DNA from: Multifurca ochricompacta
Lineage: Eukaryota; Basidiomycota; Agaricomycetes; Russulales; Russulaceae
Direction of reading: 5' to 3'
DNA length: 64,000 nt
Assembly (NCBI GenBank): GCA_022496185.1
Contig: WTXG01000061.1
Span: forward strand, 120,368 to 184,367
How positions within the stretch are numbered: position 1 is the stretch's first letter; every line of letters begins with the position of its first letter. The position numbers and the translations under genes were made by a program. A model generated the notes under the pieces. It did not search any database. It worked only from the letters and a program-made list of their open reading frames with translations, and was not told where the DNA came from. Of the stretch, positions 12,365 to 24,355 are shown one piece after another.

Positions 12365-15300
12365 ATTGTTTGCGCCATGTACATGGCTCGCCCCAAAATA
12401 AGAAAGGAAGGAGATGTGGGTAGCGGTCTTTGGCGTGAAGACCTGTGGCAGCATGCAGTTTGGAGCTATGAGTTGGGGCGCTCGTTCTGGCCTCGCCCTT
12501 GTTTTAGGGTTTGGTTAGCAAGTGCAAACGCTTATCTTTTCTCCTATGTCATACTACGTGGCACTAGCTAATCCCGCAGGCCGGGAAGGCAAATAACGTA
12601 CAGGTGTTCCATGTGGTGAGTCGCTGTAGTTTTTCGGAGTGCGGAGGGGGTGAACGTGCTTGAGTGATACCACGAAGTAGCCGACCATTGGGCAACCTAT
12701 GTTTGTTATACTTTCAAAGCCCAGGCGCGATCTCTCTCGTGCTCTACTTCCAGTTACAACTAAAACACACCAACTCACTTCTTCCTTGTCCCCAACATCG
12801 AGGTCTGTTGCCGCTGTCTCATACGTGCGCATAATATGATTCCGACATTAATATGGAGAGAAAACGAAAAATGATGTAAGCTTCCTCCCCGTCTATCCCG
12901 ACTATCTGTGTTAGGGAGAGAACGGAAGAGGGGGAGGGGGGGGGGTGTTTAATACCGGCACCATGTAAACGTCCCTATCGGTCTGTGACATGGCAGACCC
13001 GGCATAATTTCGCTCCTTCATCGGGCCCCCCTCGACAGGTGAATTGCGTCTGAAAAGGAGCAAGGAGGGAGGAACTGGAACAACGGAAAGAGATTGAGGA
13101 GCGAGCAACCGTGAAATGAGCAATGGAATCAGCGACGTTGTGAAAGTGGGAAAGAGCGGGTCGGGGGAAGAGCGGGTCGCAGAAGCTCATAGCCGTATTC
13201 TCGACCACGGTTGTAACGCGCTGGATAACTGCTGAATCCATTCTGATCTGATCGCGTCCAGCTGTACGTGTGTGGATGTGTGGATGGGTGTGAGTGGGTG
13301 GGTGTGGGTAAGGGCTACTAGGCAACGCGCCACGCCGTATCGAAGGAACTTTGTCCCCATGTGACAAATGATAAGTTCCGATTTGCGAACCCAAAAAGTG
13401 AAGCAACCCGCGGGGTTCGATGACGGATAAGAGAGCGTGCAACAACGAAGGTACACGGAACCCCATGCCAGGCACGCACGCACGCGTGCGGAGGGATCGA
13501 TGCCGGCGGTCACTTTGCAAGTTGAGGGCCGGCAAGGGTTTCTGGGTTGTGGTTTGTGATGTGGTGTGGCCGGCAGCGCCTATCAATAATGTGACCGCGT
13601 CGTTCCGCGGGCGGGCTTTTAGTGATCATGTCCCAGGGATCAGAACGTGTTGTTACTATAGCCCTCTCACGAGTTTAATACACCGAAGGGGAAAAGAACT
13701 TTAAAAAAAAAAAAAAGAGAAAGAATATTCGGTTGGGAGGGGAGAGCTTCAAAGTTGTCGTTATAGTCTTTTTTTGTCTTCCCCCCCCCTCCCCCCTCCC
13801 CTCCTCCTGTTTAAGCAACCCGGATGCGGCTCAAGTTCAACGTTTGATTCTCGCGCCTAAGGTTGCGAAGGAAGTAGTTAATTAGATAGCATCAGAATAT
13901 CAGCGATTGTAGAAATAGAACGCCTACTCCCAGGGTATTCCCATCCAAAAAGGATAGACCAAGGAAAAAGCCTAAGCTCGGATAGAGATACCTACCTTGC
14001 CTCCCTAAAGTAGATTTTTTACAATTTCTTCAGGCTCGTTGAAGTGGGAGTGATTGAGAAACATCACCGAAAGGTGGGGGGGTTCAATCGTTGGAAGCTG
14101 TCCGGTGCACGGTGTACACCACACTACTGGTAAGAGCCCGGGCAGAACTCTTTCTGGCACCATGTAAAGACAACGATGTCTACCTACGCAGCATATTTTT
14201 TCTAATCGGATCCACGGCGCGCGAACTGAAATATCCTTCCATTAAGACCACGCCAAGGACTCGGGTCGAGCTTGCTACTCACCATCACAGAAATCCAAAA
14301 CTGAGACTAATTTATCTTGGATCTTGAAAGAACCTGTACCCAACATCCAGCTCTCTTGAATTGAATACAATTGACAATGAGGTTGAAACGCCTATCGGAG
14401 TGCCTTTATTAGCCTGTGCCAGCTCAAGAGAAGGGAGGCACAACAGCCGCCTGGTTGGTAACCCCGATTTGGTTCGGCCCGGGACGAGGTGCGCGTGTGT
14501 GCGTGTGTGTATGTTTGTATGTTAAAGTGATGTATTGTTGGCCTAAAAAGGGTCAGAGGGTATTGAATGGGAGTGTAGATGTTTCATGATAGGAAACAAT
14601 GCTCGTGGTGCCATCGATGATGATACTAATGTTGATAAGGTGATTAATACGGGTTGAATCGGATCTATACCAACCAGCGAATGTCGCCCTGTCGAGGACC
14701 CGGTTGAAGAGATATCAGGAAGACGGCTCACGGTTTACGTTACGTCACCCCCAACTTCACCCCAACTCCAGTCCCTCAGAAACCCTAGGCGGAGAAAACA
14801 AAAGGGTAGACAAAAAGTATAACCAAGTAGTAAAAATACCACTGGTTCCAGACCATCCCTTTCCCAGGAGATGAAAGCCACTATAGTGGAGGACTTACCA
14901 CAACAGTTGGTTTTTTAGAAGCACCCTCAGATGCTAAGCTGCACCCATGGGCGGGTGAATGACAGTTGTGATGTATTGTACTGACACTGAAAAGGGTTCG
15001 GAGAGTGTCAAAGCACCGGGTGGTTCTTCAAGTTCGAGCCGCGGATGGAGGAGGCGGGGGCAAAGCTCGTAAAAGACGTACTTCCACCTTCAACTCATAA
15101 ATCGGACCTGATACCCGAGCCTGGGATATACGGTCGGTCACCTGTTATGGAGAGATTCACCCTACAGGGGTTTCCCCACGGGCAAGAAGCTTGGCGTGCG
15201 ACGTGCGAATCGGAAAACTCAAGACGGGACGCACATCGTTGGTGGGCAGCGCAGCGTTCACAGATTTGTTGACTCGAACCGCACCCGGACGCTGTGTTAA

Positions 15301-18018
15301 AGATATTCGGGCTGAAATTTTCAATGGATAAATGGCTTGTGAAAACCCGAAACAAGAAAAAAACGGATGACACAATGAGCAAATTGTGTATTGTAACGCT
15401 TCGCTCTGTTATCTGACCCCCAGACACTGAATCAAAGAGAGGAAATTCGTCAATCCTGGTTCCTGGAGAAACCATTCCAATACCTTCATGGAAATGGGCG
15501 ATTGAGAGAGAATCTGATATGGTGTACATGTTTCTTCCGCTTTACGATAGGTTTCCATGAACGAGCTGGCAGTCCGCTCAACCCAAATGGCACGCTTCCA
15601 GGCCTTCGCAACGTTTACGTGCAAGCAGTATGTGGAATGGAAAATGGAGATAATATTTTATGTGCTATCAGGTTCGGAGAGTTTGTTACCGTAATAGGCA
15701 AGAATTGAAATGCGGAAGTACAAATGGCGACACAACTACTGGAAATAAAAAATAAAATGAAAAAGGCATTCTTGGGGTTCATTCACCAATAAGCCAGCAA
15801 AGTCAAAAAGTTCCAAGTATCAAAAATTTCGTGAAGTAAAGGCTAATCTGAATGGACAGAAGGAAGGTCCCAGTAAGACAAATAAGCCAAATTGTCGTGC
15901 ATTTTTCCCTCCTCCGAAACCTCGGCACACCGCCAGCGGGTTTTCTAGAAGAATAAAAAAGATTCTATGAAAAAGTAGTACGTCTTGAGTTCAGTTGTAC
16001 GGTCTTGAGTTCACAACGCTAGTGGTTATTAACTATAGTGACTGATGGGAACAACCAGGTGTGTGTCATCAAACCGTATAGCGCCAATCTGTGTCATGAT
16101 TTGAAGGTCAAGAACACTCATTCCATTTTGCGGGGACTAAACAAACCCTTCCTTCCCGCCGATCGCCCAAAGGATTTTTAATTTTTAATTTTCTTTTGAG
16201 GGGTCCGTCCGAAGGATGGCTCTTCTTTGCCAGCAGGTCAGCCCTTCCGACCTTGATGGCCAAAGGTTTGAAAAAGTTCGATTAGCAAAAAAAAAAAAAC
16301 AGAAAGTGGTTGTTCTACGCTTAGCAACTGATAGGTGACCGCAAGCCGCTCGGACGCTGTATGGTTGGTTCTTAGGTTTATCAACGCATCCTGAGACGAG
16401 TTCCAGCTCTCCCCATCTCCTTCGCCTCCCTTCTTTTGCCCGATATCCGTTAATCAACTTCGCAAAAAGCATGTCTTCACAGCTTTTATTCCCCCAATCT
16501 GCGCGTGTTACCGTACCGCGTCGAGGGACAGACTTAATCCCTCATGTCTAGGGAATTGTCTGGCGGGTTGGTGTTAGTGTTTCGCGAACACCAGCAATGC
16601 AATTAGGCGAGATAAGTGCCTTCGCGCCCCAATAAATTTTTTGAATAGAGATCAACGATAGCACCAACGGGTATATCGCTCAAAATAGCGGCGAGTATTT
16701 AGAGTATAGGTATAAGTACAAAGCTTGTACGCTCACGTATGGAAAATATATGAATCGGTGGCATAGCTGGGAATCAGATAACGGATGGCCAATCAATGGT
16801 TCCAAAAAATTGAACAGGGTGGCCCCTACTATCCTGTGGCAGCACGGCAGAGCTTCGGATCTTGGAAGACACGGTGATGCAGGAGGAGGAACCCTGGATG
16901 ATCGGCAAGTGCTAAGTTTGTAGAACCTTATCTGCGTCCGCTCATAAAGTAGGAGAAATTTGCACTACCCACAGATTTTTGACCGGTCATAGGGAAGTAC
17001 AGTCGTGGTGAGTAGGCTTGAGATTCGTCACGAGGGTTCCATGCGACCACACAAACTTGTTACAAAAACGAAAATTTGAGAGAGTGCTGTAATCGCAGGA
17101 ACAGAACATCCTAACAAATTTCAAGGAGTTTCCGACTTGGGCACTGTGGCGCCGCTCAACCTCGAAACTTAATCACCAGTTTCGAAGGGAAAACCTCTAA
17201 CCTCTAGAGTGAAATCGAACGCGGTGAGAAAAGCGCCCTTCAGAACCGGGGTCCATTGCCTGGAACCGAAATAGGAAGCGATAGGTTTCCATTCTCTCCG
17301 AAAAAGGGGATCTCGGCCTGTGCCCTCACGGGCACGTGGTAAACCATGTTGTTCGAGACCCGAGGGGGCCACAGGTTATTAGAAGGGGGACACAAGGGCT
17401 CACCTAGGCATCCGCCAGGCCAGTCCCTCGCATCAACACTGTCTGGAGTGCGCACCACCTTAGCGTCTACTAAGATCTAGTTTCCGAACCTTGATGCTGC
17501 GCATGCAGCCAGAACTTGCACGAACGTAAGGTCTTCCGCCGATATGATGATGTTCTGAGGCGATGAACTTTTCGCGCAATGGAAACACGTTAACACGCAA
17601 AGATCACTGCTATGAGCTGTCATTCCCCCCTCGCGATTACTACTACTAGAGAGGAAGAACCCTATGCCCTCGGCGAGGGACGGGTGTGTCGATGATCATT
17701 CATACCCTCTACCCCTCTGCGTGTTGACGTCAGCGCATAAGATAGCTGTGTAGAAAAGATACGGTGAGGCATCGACAAGCACCATGTGTGACATAAAAAG
17801 AAGAGGAACCTGTGTTGGGTTGGTGTCAAGGCCAGCAGGAGGAAACCTCGTGGTCGCCAAAATTAGATCACGTGATCGACCTTCCCTCACAACAGAACGG
17901 AATGGACTTGGAACTGCCTTTTCATTTGCCCTTTCATTTGCTTGCTCACTTGCCAAGACGGTGAGGCGTAGGATGATGCTTTTTCGTGACTTGTCGCCAT
18001 GTCAGTTACAAGATGATG
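12365..18018. other. 5.7 kb gene-poor stretch
   Basis: No protein-coding gene, tRNA or repeat family was recognised. Open frames are short and bear no domains. Simple sequence includes a GTGTGGATG-type run (13268-13310), an A run (13703-13716) and a C/T tract (13779-13808). Short noncoding RNAs cannot be excluded by eye. Confidence 0.4.
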
Positions 18019-18030
18019 TGTATATATAAT
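18019..18030 (+). promoter_or_regulatory. TATA-like element upstream of MARVEL-like gene
   Basis: The run TGTATATATAAT lies about 79-90 bp before the ATG at 18109. Confidence 0.45.
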
Positions 18031-18108
18031 CCTGGCAACATGGGACATAGTTGTTCTCCACACGACAACCCCTAGCTCTTTCCAACAATTCTCCCAACTT
18101 TCTTTTCC

Positions 18109-18866
18109 ATGGCTTTTCTTTCCGTCGTTCGCATCGTTCTCTACTCTATCTTGGTGAGTGGTTTCATGTCGCCTTAATAAGGCCATTTTTCAATGGGGTG
18201 GTGGTTGCTGACAGCGCATGGCCGATACAGTGGGCCTTCTCTGTGGTATTGCTTGGACTCACAGCCGCAAGAATACATTACACGGAGAGCCTTTCCCCGG
18301 ACGATCCACTTAATGGCGGACGTCACTTCTACGACCCCATTGTCGCTGAGCTCCTTGCGACGAGCATTCTCGTCATGCTTTGGTCAATGTTTGCGTGAGT
18401 TCACCACGTGTCTTCCCTACTTGAGTCATAGCCAACGCCCACACTTTCACACGTATATGTACAGAATCCACACGATTCACACGCGGCGCGATCGTTTGAT
18501 CCTTCACACGTTCGCGACCGAGAATATTGCCCTCTTCATCCTTTTCGTGATGTGGCTCGTTGGCACCGCTATTGCGACCGTAAGCCTTTTTTTTTTGATT
18601 TCGAAGATCCTAGTATATGACGAGAAAACATCCAGTCTATGTGGGGTAATTTGGGGTGGTGTCACCACTATTCTCCATGCCGTCTTCTCACCGCTCTCGT
18701 GGCCGTCGCTTGGACCGGCTGGGTCTTCTTGTTCTTCCTCCTTAGCGCCAGTCTTGTCCACGCATTCGTGAACCGAGCGTGGAATGAACCCATGCATGGA
18801 CATCTCTACCCCCGCGATAGTTTCGCACCTCCCCAGACGTCTGAATACCGCGGTAGCCGCCTTTGA
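18109..18866 (+). CDS. MARVEL-like four-span membrane protein
   Basis: Four exons: 18109-18153, 18231-18394, 18465-18579, 18636-18866; 184 aa. Four hydrophobic segments are visible: the N-terminus plus WAFSVVLLGLTAAR, VAELLATSILVMLW, IALFILFVMWLVGTAIAT, and LLTALVAVAWTGWVFLFFLL. Features between them fit agaricomycete MARVEL-domain proteins: FYDPIVAELLA, an IHTIHTRR loop, and GNLGWCHHYSPCR with paired cysteines before TM4. Such proteins sit in the plasma membrane or internal membranes and are thought to organise membrane domains; no enzymatic role is implied. The charged/aromatic C-terminus is cytosolic by prediction. Intron phases agree throughout, and the short first exon MAFLSVVRIVLYSIL matches the usual start of the family as I recall it. 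Confidence 0.82.
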
Positions 18867-20217
18867 AGATTACTTTTTTCTGCTTTTCTGCATTGCTATA
18901 TCTTCAGTGAAGATATAATAGAAACACATAATATTTTCACACTATACGCTGTACGGCAGATGTCATAATTTTTTGCAACAAGAACAAAGAAATATACGAA
19001 TGAACATGACCCGGCCACGTGAGCATGATTAACCGTTTGGTTACGGCAGATACCGGGCCAATCACAGAAGTGCCTCGCATGAGGCAAAATGGCGCAACGC
19101 AACATTCTCCCCTCTCTGCCCCTCCGCTCCCCCCAAACTACTTGTCACAGTTTCCAGATCAACATTCTCCTTTTCCTCCTCCTCCTCCTCCTCCTCCTCC
19201 CTCCATTCCTCGTTGAAATATTGTTTAGCTCGCTACTCTGTCGGTACTTCCCTCCTTTCGAGTCTATCCGATTCATCTTATTCGTATCCGGTTCTCTACC
19301 CATTTCGTCTCGTCTTGTTCCATCTTACCCTTGTTTTTGATCTCTGACTCTGGGCTCCCTGAATTTCTTTCACTTTTCTCTGAGTCACCTCGGTCCTTCT
19401 GCACTCGGACCTGTTTTCGAGGGTGAGAGCTCACTGTTTGGGGACTCGACTTGATCGTCGCGTGTGGTTCTCGGGGCTTCAGCGGACGACTTTTGGCGTT
19501 GCTTGGTTTGTCGAAGGATAGAGCGGGGGAACGCGAGAGCGTAGTCCTCATGAAGCTGGAACCTGCTCTCCTTCTTGGGTATTAACACTAATCGTGCGAT
19601 ATCATCTTGACTTCATTATATATATATATGGATTGGTACGTTTCCACGATTTTAGAACCACAACTAATGCGATAGTCTACCGAACGCAATGTGCGTGCGG
19701 GAAAGGAACGGTTGGGAATAAAGGGTCTGGGGCAATAGATGAGGGAATCGGTCTGTGAAACACAGGCTGAAGAGAACCTGGTGCGTCTCTCTGCAGTCAC
19801 AAAATTTATTATTAAATCGATTTCTATACCGCGTGAGCCGCAAGACAAGCGCGGTCGATGTAAATGCATCTGGTACTCGTACTCTGCTAATTAGTAGCCT
19901 ATTAGTATCGTACTTGGGGGCGCTAGGTTGATTCCAGCGTCTTTTCGTGACGGTCATAGCTCGGGCGTCCTGAGCCTGGCACTTCCGTGGATGTCACCCA
20001 TAGTGGGTAGATTTTCCCGTCCAGAGGTAGCGTGGCTGCAAGTCACAAAGTTTCAAATTTAGCCAGGAGTATATTGTCGTATTGTCCCTTAGTCTTGGAT
20101 TGGATGTGTGGCTGGCGTATCTCGCTTCAATATTTGTACTTATTTACATTCGTTCGGGTTCTTTCTTCCCTCGACGACGACGGCACCTCGCCTAGCTTAT
20201 CAGCCCGACGATTTCGA
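18867..20217. other. Intergenic stretch with CCT/CTC repeat
   Basis: No gene recognised. A (CTC)n run occupies about 19174-19201. A short TATATATA run lies near 19617-19629. The final ~200 bp should contain the copper transporter promoter, but I see no clear Mac1/Cuf1-type element. Confidence 0.4.
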
Positions 20218-20958
20218 ATGCACTCCTCATTGAAAGCTTTTCTTTCCCTTCTCTTATTTCGGACTACTCTTGCTCATGAAAATGGCATGGATATGAATAT
20301 GGACCATGGAATGTCCATGAATATGGGCAATGTGATCATGTATCTCCACTTCACACCAGGAGACAATCTCTGGTTTCTTGGTTGGGCACCGAGATCCGTG
20401 GGTTCAATGGTAGGGACGTGTATTGGCCTCTTCATGCTTGCGATAGCAGAGAGGTGGCTAGCAACGATGCGATCGATCATGGAGGAATCTTGGTCTACAC
20501 TGTTCGTCCTAGTTTCGTCGCCTCTGCACCCTGTGCTGTTACTCATTCACAGGTTTTCCCAGGGCCGAGATTGCTTCTACCAACAATATCAATGCATCTA
20601 TTGTGGCGACGTCTCCTGAAAAGTGCCCCAATCCGTCCCCGAAGGTTGAACAGCCTTCGCGTAACCCACTGAGACGCCGAGTGCCACCGTTCATCCTTTC
20701 GCACGACGTCCCGCGCGGTATAATGGAGCTTGCTATAGCCAGCATCAAAATCCTTTTTATGCTTTCTTTCATGTTTGTCTTCACCCGCGTTGTATTGTAA
20801 TTAATGCGATGCCGACTAATCGTCTCCCCCCCCCTTTATTTTTTTGTGCTAGGACGTTCCAACTTGGGTTCATCTTTGCGATCATTCTTGGCCTCGGAGT
20901 AGGAGAGGCCCTTTTTGGGAGATACAGCCCCGAGGTGGGCTATGTACATGTACATTGA
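20218..20958 (+). CDS. Ctr-family copper transporter
   Basis: Three exons: 20218-20501, 20563-20796, 20853-20958; 207 aa. The N-terminus has a hydrophobic signal-like stretch, then a methionine-rich Mets segment (GMDMNMDHGMSMNMG) expected to bind extracellular Cu(I). The conserved LHFTPGDNLWFLGW block and TM1 (MVGTCIGLFMLAIAERW) follow, then a hydrophilic loop with a CPNPSP segment. The last part has TM2/TM3 (ELAIASIKILFMLSFMFVF and FIFAIILGLGVGEALFGRY), containing the GxxxG-type packing motif in TM3. Ctr proteins assemble as trimers in the plasma or vacuolar membrane and import reduced copper. A ferric/cupric-reductase-type gene lies 0.9 kb downstream on the same strand, which would supply Cu(I). 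Donor choices at 20502 and 20797 are the only phase-compatible ones. Confidence 0.9.
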
Positions 20959-21194
20959 ATGAGAGGTCTCCGGCCTGTGGCTGCGCTCTGTACGTAAATG
21001 GCCGAGCTTTCTCAATCCATTATCCCCCTTGCTCGTGGACATCTTCAAGACGGTGCCATATCCTGGTAGAGTTTCATGAAAAGGATATAAGCCGAGTTCT
21101 ACACTTTACACCCAACACACATTCTTCCGCAACACATTCATAACCCCTTCGCCTCCTAACCGCGCTCGAAGAAAGCACATACACAGAGCCATCA

Positions 21195-21459
21195 ATGTCC
21201 AGCACTTGGGTATTCCCCGTTTCTGCTCCCGTTCAATATACTACAACCGTTATTACCCCTGTCGTCCCGGTAGTGACGGGCTATATCGTTCAAGCTGCAC
21301 CCTTACCCCCGCCTCCGTCCCCGCAATTGTATATGTTCGTGACTGAGGCGTGTGTCCTTTCTTTCCTTCCCCGAAAGTCGCGACCACTAACGTAGTTCCT
21401 TTTAGGGTTCCGTCGTCACCACGACTCCAGCTGTGTTATACACCCCGCTCACACGATAA
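21195..21459 (+). CDS. Small proline/valine-rich protein, unknown
   Basis: A proposed two-exon gene, 21195-21353 and 21406-21459, encodes about 70 aa. It starts MSSTWVFPVSAPVQYTTT, continues with a Val/Thr/Pro-rich segment and a PPPPSP stretch, and ends with a similar Val/Thr-rich piece (SVVTTTPAVLYTPLTR). The intron has a canonical CTAAC branch-point sequence near 21386 and a TTTAG acceptor, which is the best evidence that it is real. A second donor at 21350 would give a different, basic C-terminus. I recognise no family. It lies between the copper transporter and the ferric reductase, all on the same strand. Confidence 0.4.
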
Positions 21460-21887
21460 GAAACCCAAGAAGTGTATCCTGCGGCGCCTCTTTGGCTAGC
21501 GGTGCCTTCCTGACTGGGGTCAATGTTGTTTTTTGCATATCAGTGTTCTGCTTATGCCTTTCTTGGATATCGTGGGGACTTTTGTTATGAGGATATAATT
21601 TTTTAAATGGGCTCTATCAATTACGTCTGCGAATCTGTGGACAAGGACAATTATTACAAGGTGTTTCTATACTGGTCGTTAGTGGCATTAGTGGTGAAAA
21701 AGTTTTTTCGCCAATATTTGTCCTGAACAAATACAGTTGATTCTCACACACCCCCATTCCTATCTACTCCACTCCCATTCCCATTAACATAACATCGACA
21801 TTGACCAAATTGTTGTTTAGCGAAAGCCTGAGATAGGCAGTTATTGCAAGTTGAAAGGTCGAAGGCTTCAAGTCATCTCGGTGAACG
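21460..21887. other. Intergenic, probable ferric reductase promoter
   Basis: No gene seen. AT-rich segments occur at 21590-21610 and 21640-21720. I looked for GATA-type (ATCWGATAA) iron-response motifs and saw no exact match. Confidence 0.35.
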
Positions 21888-24078
21888 ATGTCAGACTTTG
21901 GCCCACCTCCGGTCATCCCACCACAGTTCCAGATTTACAAGTACGTAGGCATGGCACCCTCCCCTGCCTCGACTCGCGCTGCTTTGAAAAAGGTTTTAAA
22001 GGAATTTTTTTTATGTAGTTCATATGTGGAGGATCCCAAGTGGCAGCGTCTGTTCACAGAAATTTGGGCGGGGTGCTTAGGCCTCGCGATAGTGCTCTCG
22101 TTGCCTGCACTGTATCGTGCTCTCCGCAAGGGGCGGATGTTCACCGGGCTCTTCGGCGTGTGGGAAGACATCAGAGGCCAAGGTTATGTACCCGCACGGG
22201 TTATTTCAACGAAGGAGGGGGTTCCTACACAGGAGCGTAGCCGTGTGCTTGACTATCTGACTATATTCCGCTCTATCCTGCTGTGGTCCCCTCTTGGTTT
22301 CGAGCTTAACTTAGGACAGGGTATGTCCAACGTTGTTGAAACTCTGATATATTCTCTTCGTCTATCTGACCATCAGCAATTAGTAATTGTTGTGGTGCTT
22401 TACTTCACTGTTGTCATCATTTGTATTGTGACGCACGCACCTCTCATGGACAACCCCAATCGCGCAGGTAATTTTTATCAGCAGCAACACTCTCCTGACG
22501 TGCGCTCACATTTTTGTAGGCTTCTTGGCACTTGCCCAACTTCCCATCGTCTTCCTCTTTGCAACGAAGAACTCGCTACTTTCACTTCTTCTGGGGCCAG
22601 GAAATGGCTACGAGAAGCTCAATTACATTCACCGCTGGTCCGGTCGTGGCCTTTTCCTCGGCGCTGTCATCCATGGTTCTCTGTGGATCCGTAATCATAT
22701 TCAATACCACCTGCCTGTCTTGGGCCCTCAAAAGGAAACCTCGGGAGTAGCCGCACTTTCACTTCTCTGTATTATCGTCCTTTCCTCAGTCAGGCCCGTG
22801 CGGATCTACCTACGCCAGATATTCTTTTATCTCCAGTACGTGATTCTCTGTATGGCACCCAATATTCGCTGATACCAAGCTGGTATTAGCGTCCTGACCT
22901 ACGTCTCGTTCTTCGTCACAATATGCTACCACACGATATACGCCCGGCCATGGATCTATCCACCCTTGGCGTTTTATGGCCTCGACTTGCTCATGCGGCT
23001 CTTCCGTTTCCGAATCAAGGATGCTGAGTTAACTCCGTTGAAGAACATGACCATTGTAGGCTTCTGCGTTCCCTTTTTTCCTGATCCATCGTCCATAACA
23101 ATATTTTACAGATTCACGTAGACGACTGTGACGGTGGCTGGGAAGCAGGTCAACACGTCCAGCTTCGCATCTTTTTTGGGGGGCGGGTCTTCGAGTCGCA
23201 CCCACTCACGATCGCGAATGCACCTGCTTCCATATCCTGCCTGTCCAGTCGTTCTATTGTGCTAGGTGCCCGTGTGACGGGCGACTGGACGCGAGCCTTA
23301 AATAGATATGCATCCGCGGAACAAGAACGCATTGCCCGTGAGAACAGCGAAAAGGTGGATGCCGTGCGAGTACCTGTTCACGTGACGATCGACGGTCCGT
23401 ATGGTGGATGCAGCCTGGATCTAGGCGAGTACGAGAATGTGTTCCTCGTCGCTGGTGGTGCAGGCGTGACGTTCACACTTGGGTTACTGGATGACCTTGT
23501 CGGACGGGTCGTGCGGCACCAGCGAGCGCGAGGGGAGCGAACCCGACGCGTCGAATTTGCCTGGGCTATCCGTTCCTTTGGTGAGTAGCCTGTTTTTATT
23601 TTTATTTTGGATGTATTCTCCTCCTTGTCATCTGCTCTGCTTAACTACATTATATGGATCACGTCAACAGGCAACATTGATTGGTTCGCGCCAATGCTTA
23701 TGGACATTGCAAACACCGCGGCCGAATCTTCGCTTGATCTCCACATCTCCATTTTCGTGACTTGTCTGTGTGACCCCGAAGCGGTTCCGCCCCTCCCCAA
23801 CTCCATTGTCACGATAATACGGCCAAACGTGGAACAGCTCCTCTCACAGGTGCTTCGGGTACTAATTCCATAGAGGCAGGTGAAGATGATGTGGAGAATG
23901 GGAACGGGACGAGTGCTGAACGAGAACGAGTATCATTGGCCAGGGTGGTGTGGGAGTGTGTGCGAGCGGGCCAGAAAGCCTGACGCGTGAAACGGCGAAC
24001 GCGGTGGCCATATTAGCACCGGTTCACGCAAGACGGGTCGGTGGAATTGCGCTCCATACAGAGGTCTTTTCCTTGTAG
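21888..24078 (+). CDS. Ferric reductase / NADPH-oxidase-fold metalloreductase
   Basis: Seven exons: 21888-22320, 22384-22467, 22520-22835, 22890-23055, 23112-23580, 23671-23849, 23944-24078; 593 aa. The N-terminal half has several membrane spans and haem-ligand candidates: IHRW and VIHGSLW in one span, CYHTIYARPW in another. Then come the FAD-binding signature HPLTIANAP (about 363-371) and the NADPH motif VAGGAGVT (about 447-454). The C-terminal GVGVCASGPESL and VGGIALHTEVFSL match the usual FRE ending. That last exon is recovered only by splicing 23850-23942. Read through instead, the frame meets TAG at 23872. Function: transfers electrons from NADPH via FAD and two haems to extracellular Fe(III) or Cu(II). 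It sits just downstream of a Ctr transporter, so joint metal uptake is likely. Intron 1 is 63 nt and free of stops, so retention would be in frame. Confidence 0.92.
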
Positions 24079-24355
24079 TAACCTTGTAGTAACCTCTAAC
24101 CGTTCTCATATCATGTGTATGTGTACTGCTAGTCAACTCCGGCCAACCGGCACACCGTTGGACCGACTAACCCCGAGTAACACCTCCGGTTGGCACGGAA
24201 AGAAGTAGGAGAATAGTAGGGGGGGCATCTTGATTCGTTGTTAATACGTGAAGACATGGCTACATCGTGTTAATTATTGCGACCGCTAGGGGTATTATTA
24301 TCTATGAATTACGCATCCAGAAAAATGTCCTTGTGAAAAATGGCAATCCCTCAGT
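24079..24355. other. Convergent 3' intergenic spacer
   Basis: The spacer separates the ends of the ferric reductase (+) and the MFS transporter (-). It is 277 bp long and no coding potential was seen. Confidence 0.5.

Noticed and set aside
13000..17960. Search for CRISPR arrays, rRNA or prokaryote-type operons
   Set aside because: No spaced direct repeats, rRNA motifs or Shine-Dalgarno organisation; the window is plainly fungal nuclear DNA.
19089..19340. 83-codon open frame with a long leucine run
   Set aside because: It comes from the CCT/CTC microsatellite; no promoter, no domain.
23850..23942. Acidic in-frame-looking segment (GAGEDDVENG-like) as coding sequence of the ferric reductase
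   Set aside because: It is open only in a frame compatible with neither neighbour. Treating it as a GT-AG intron joins both sides in phase and gives the conserved FRE ending.
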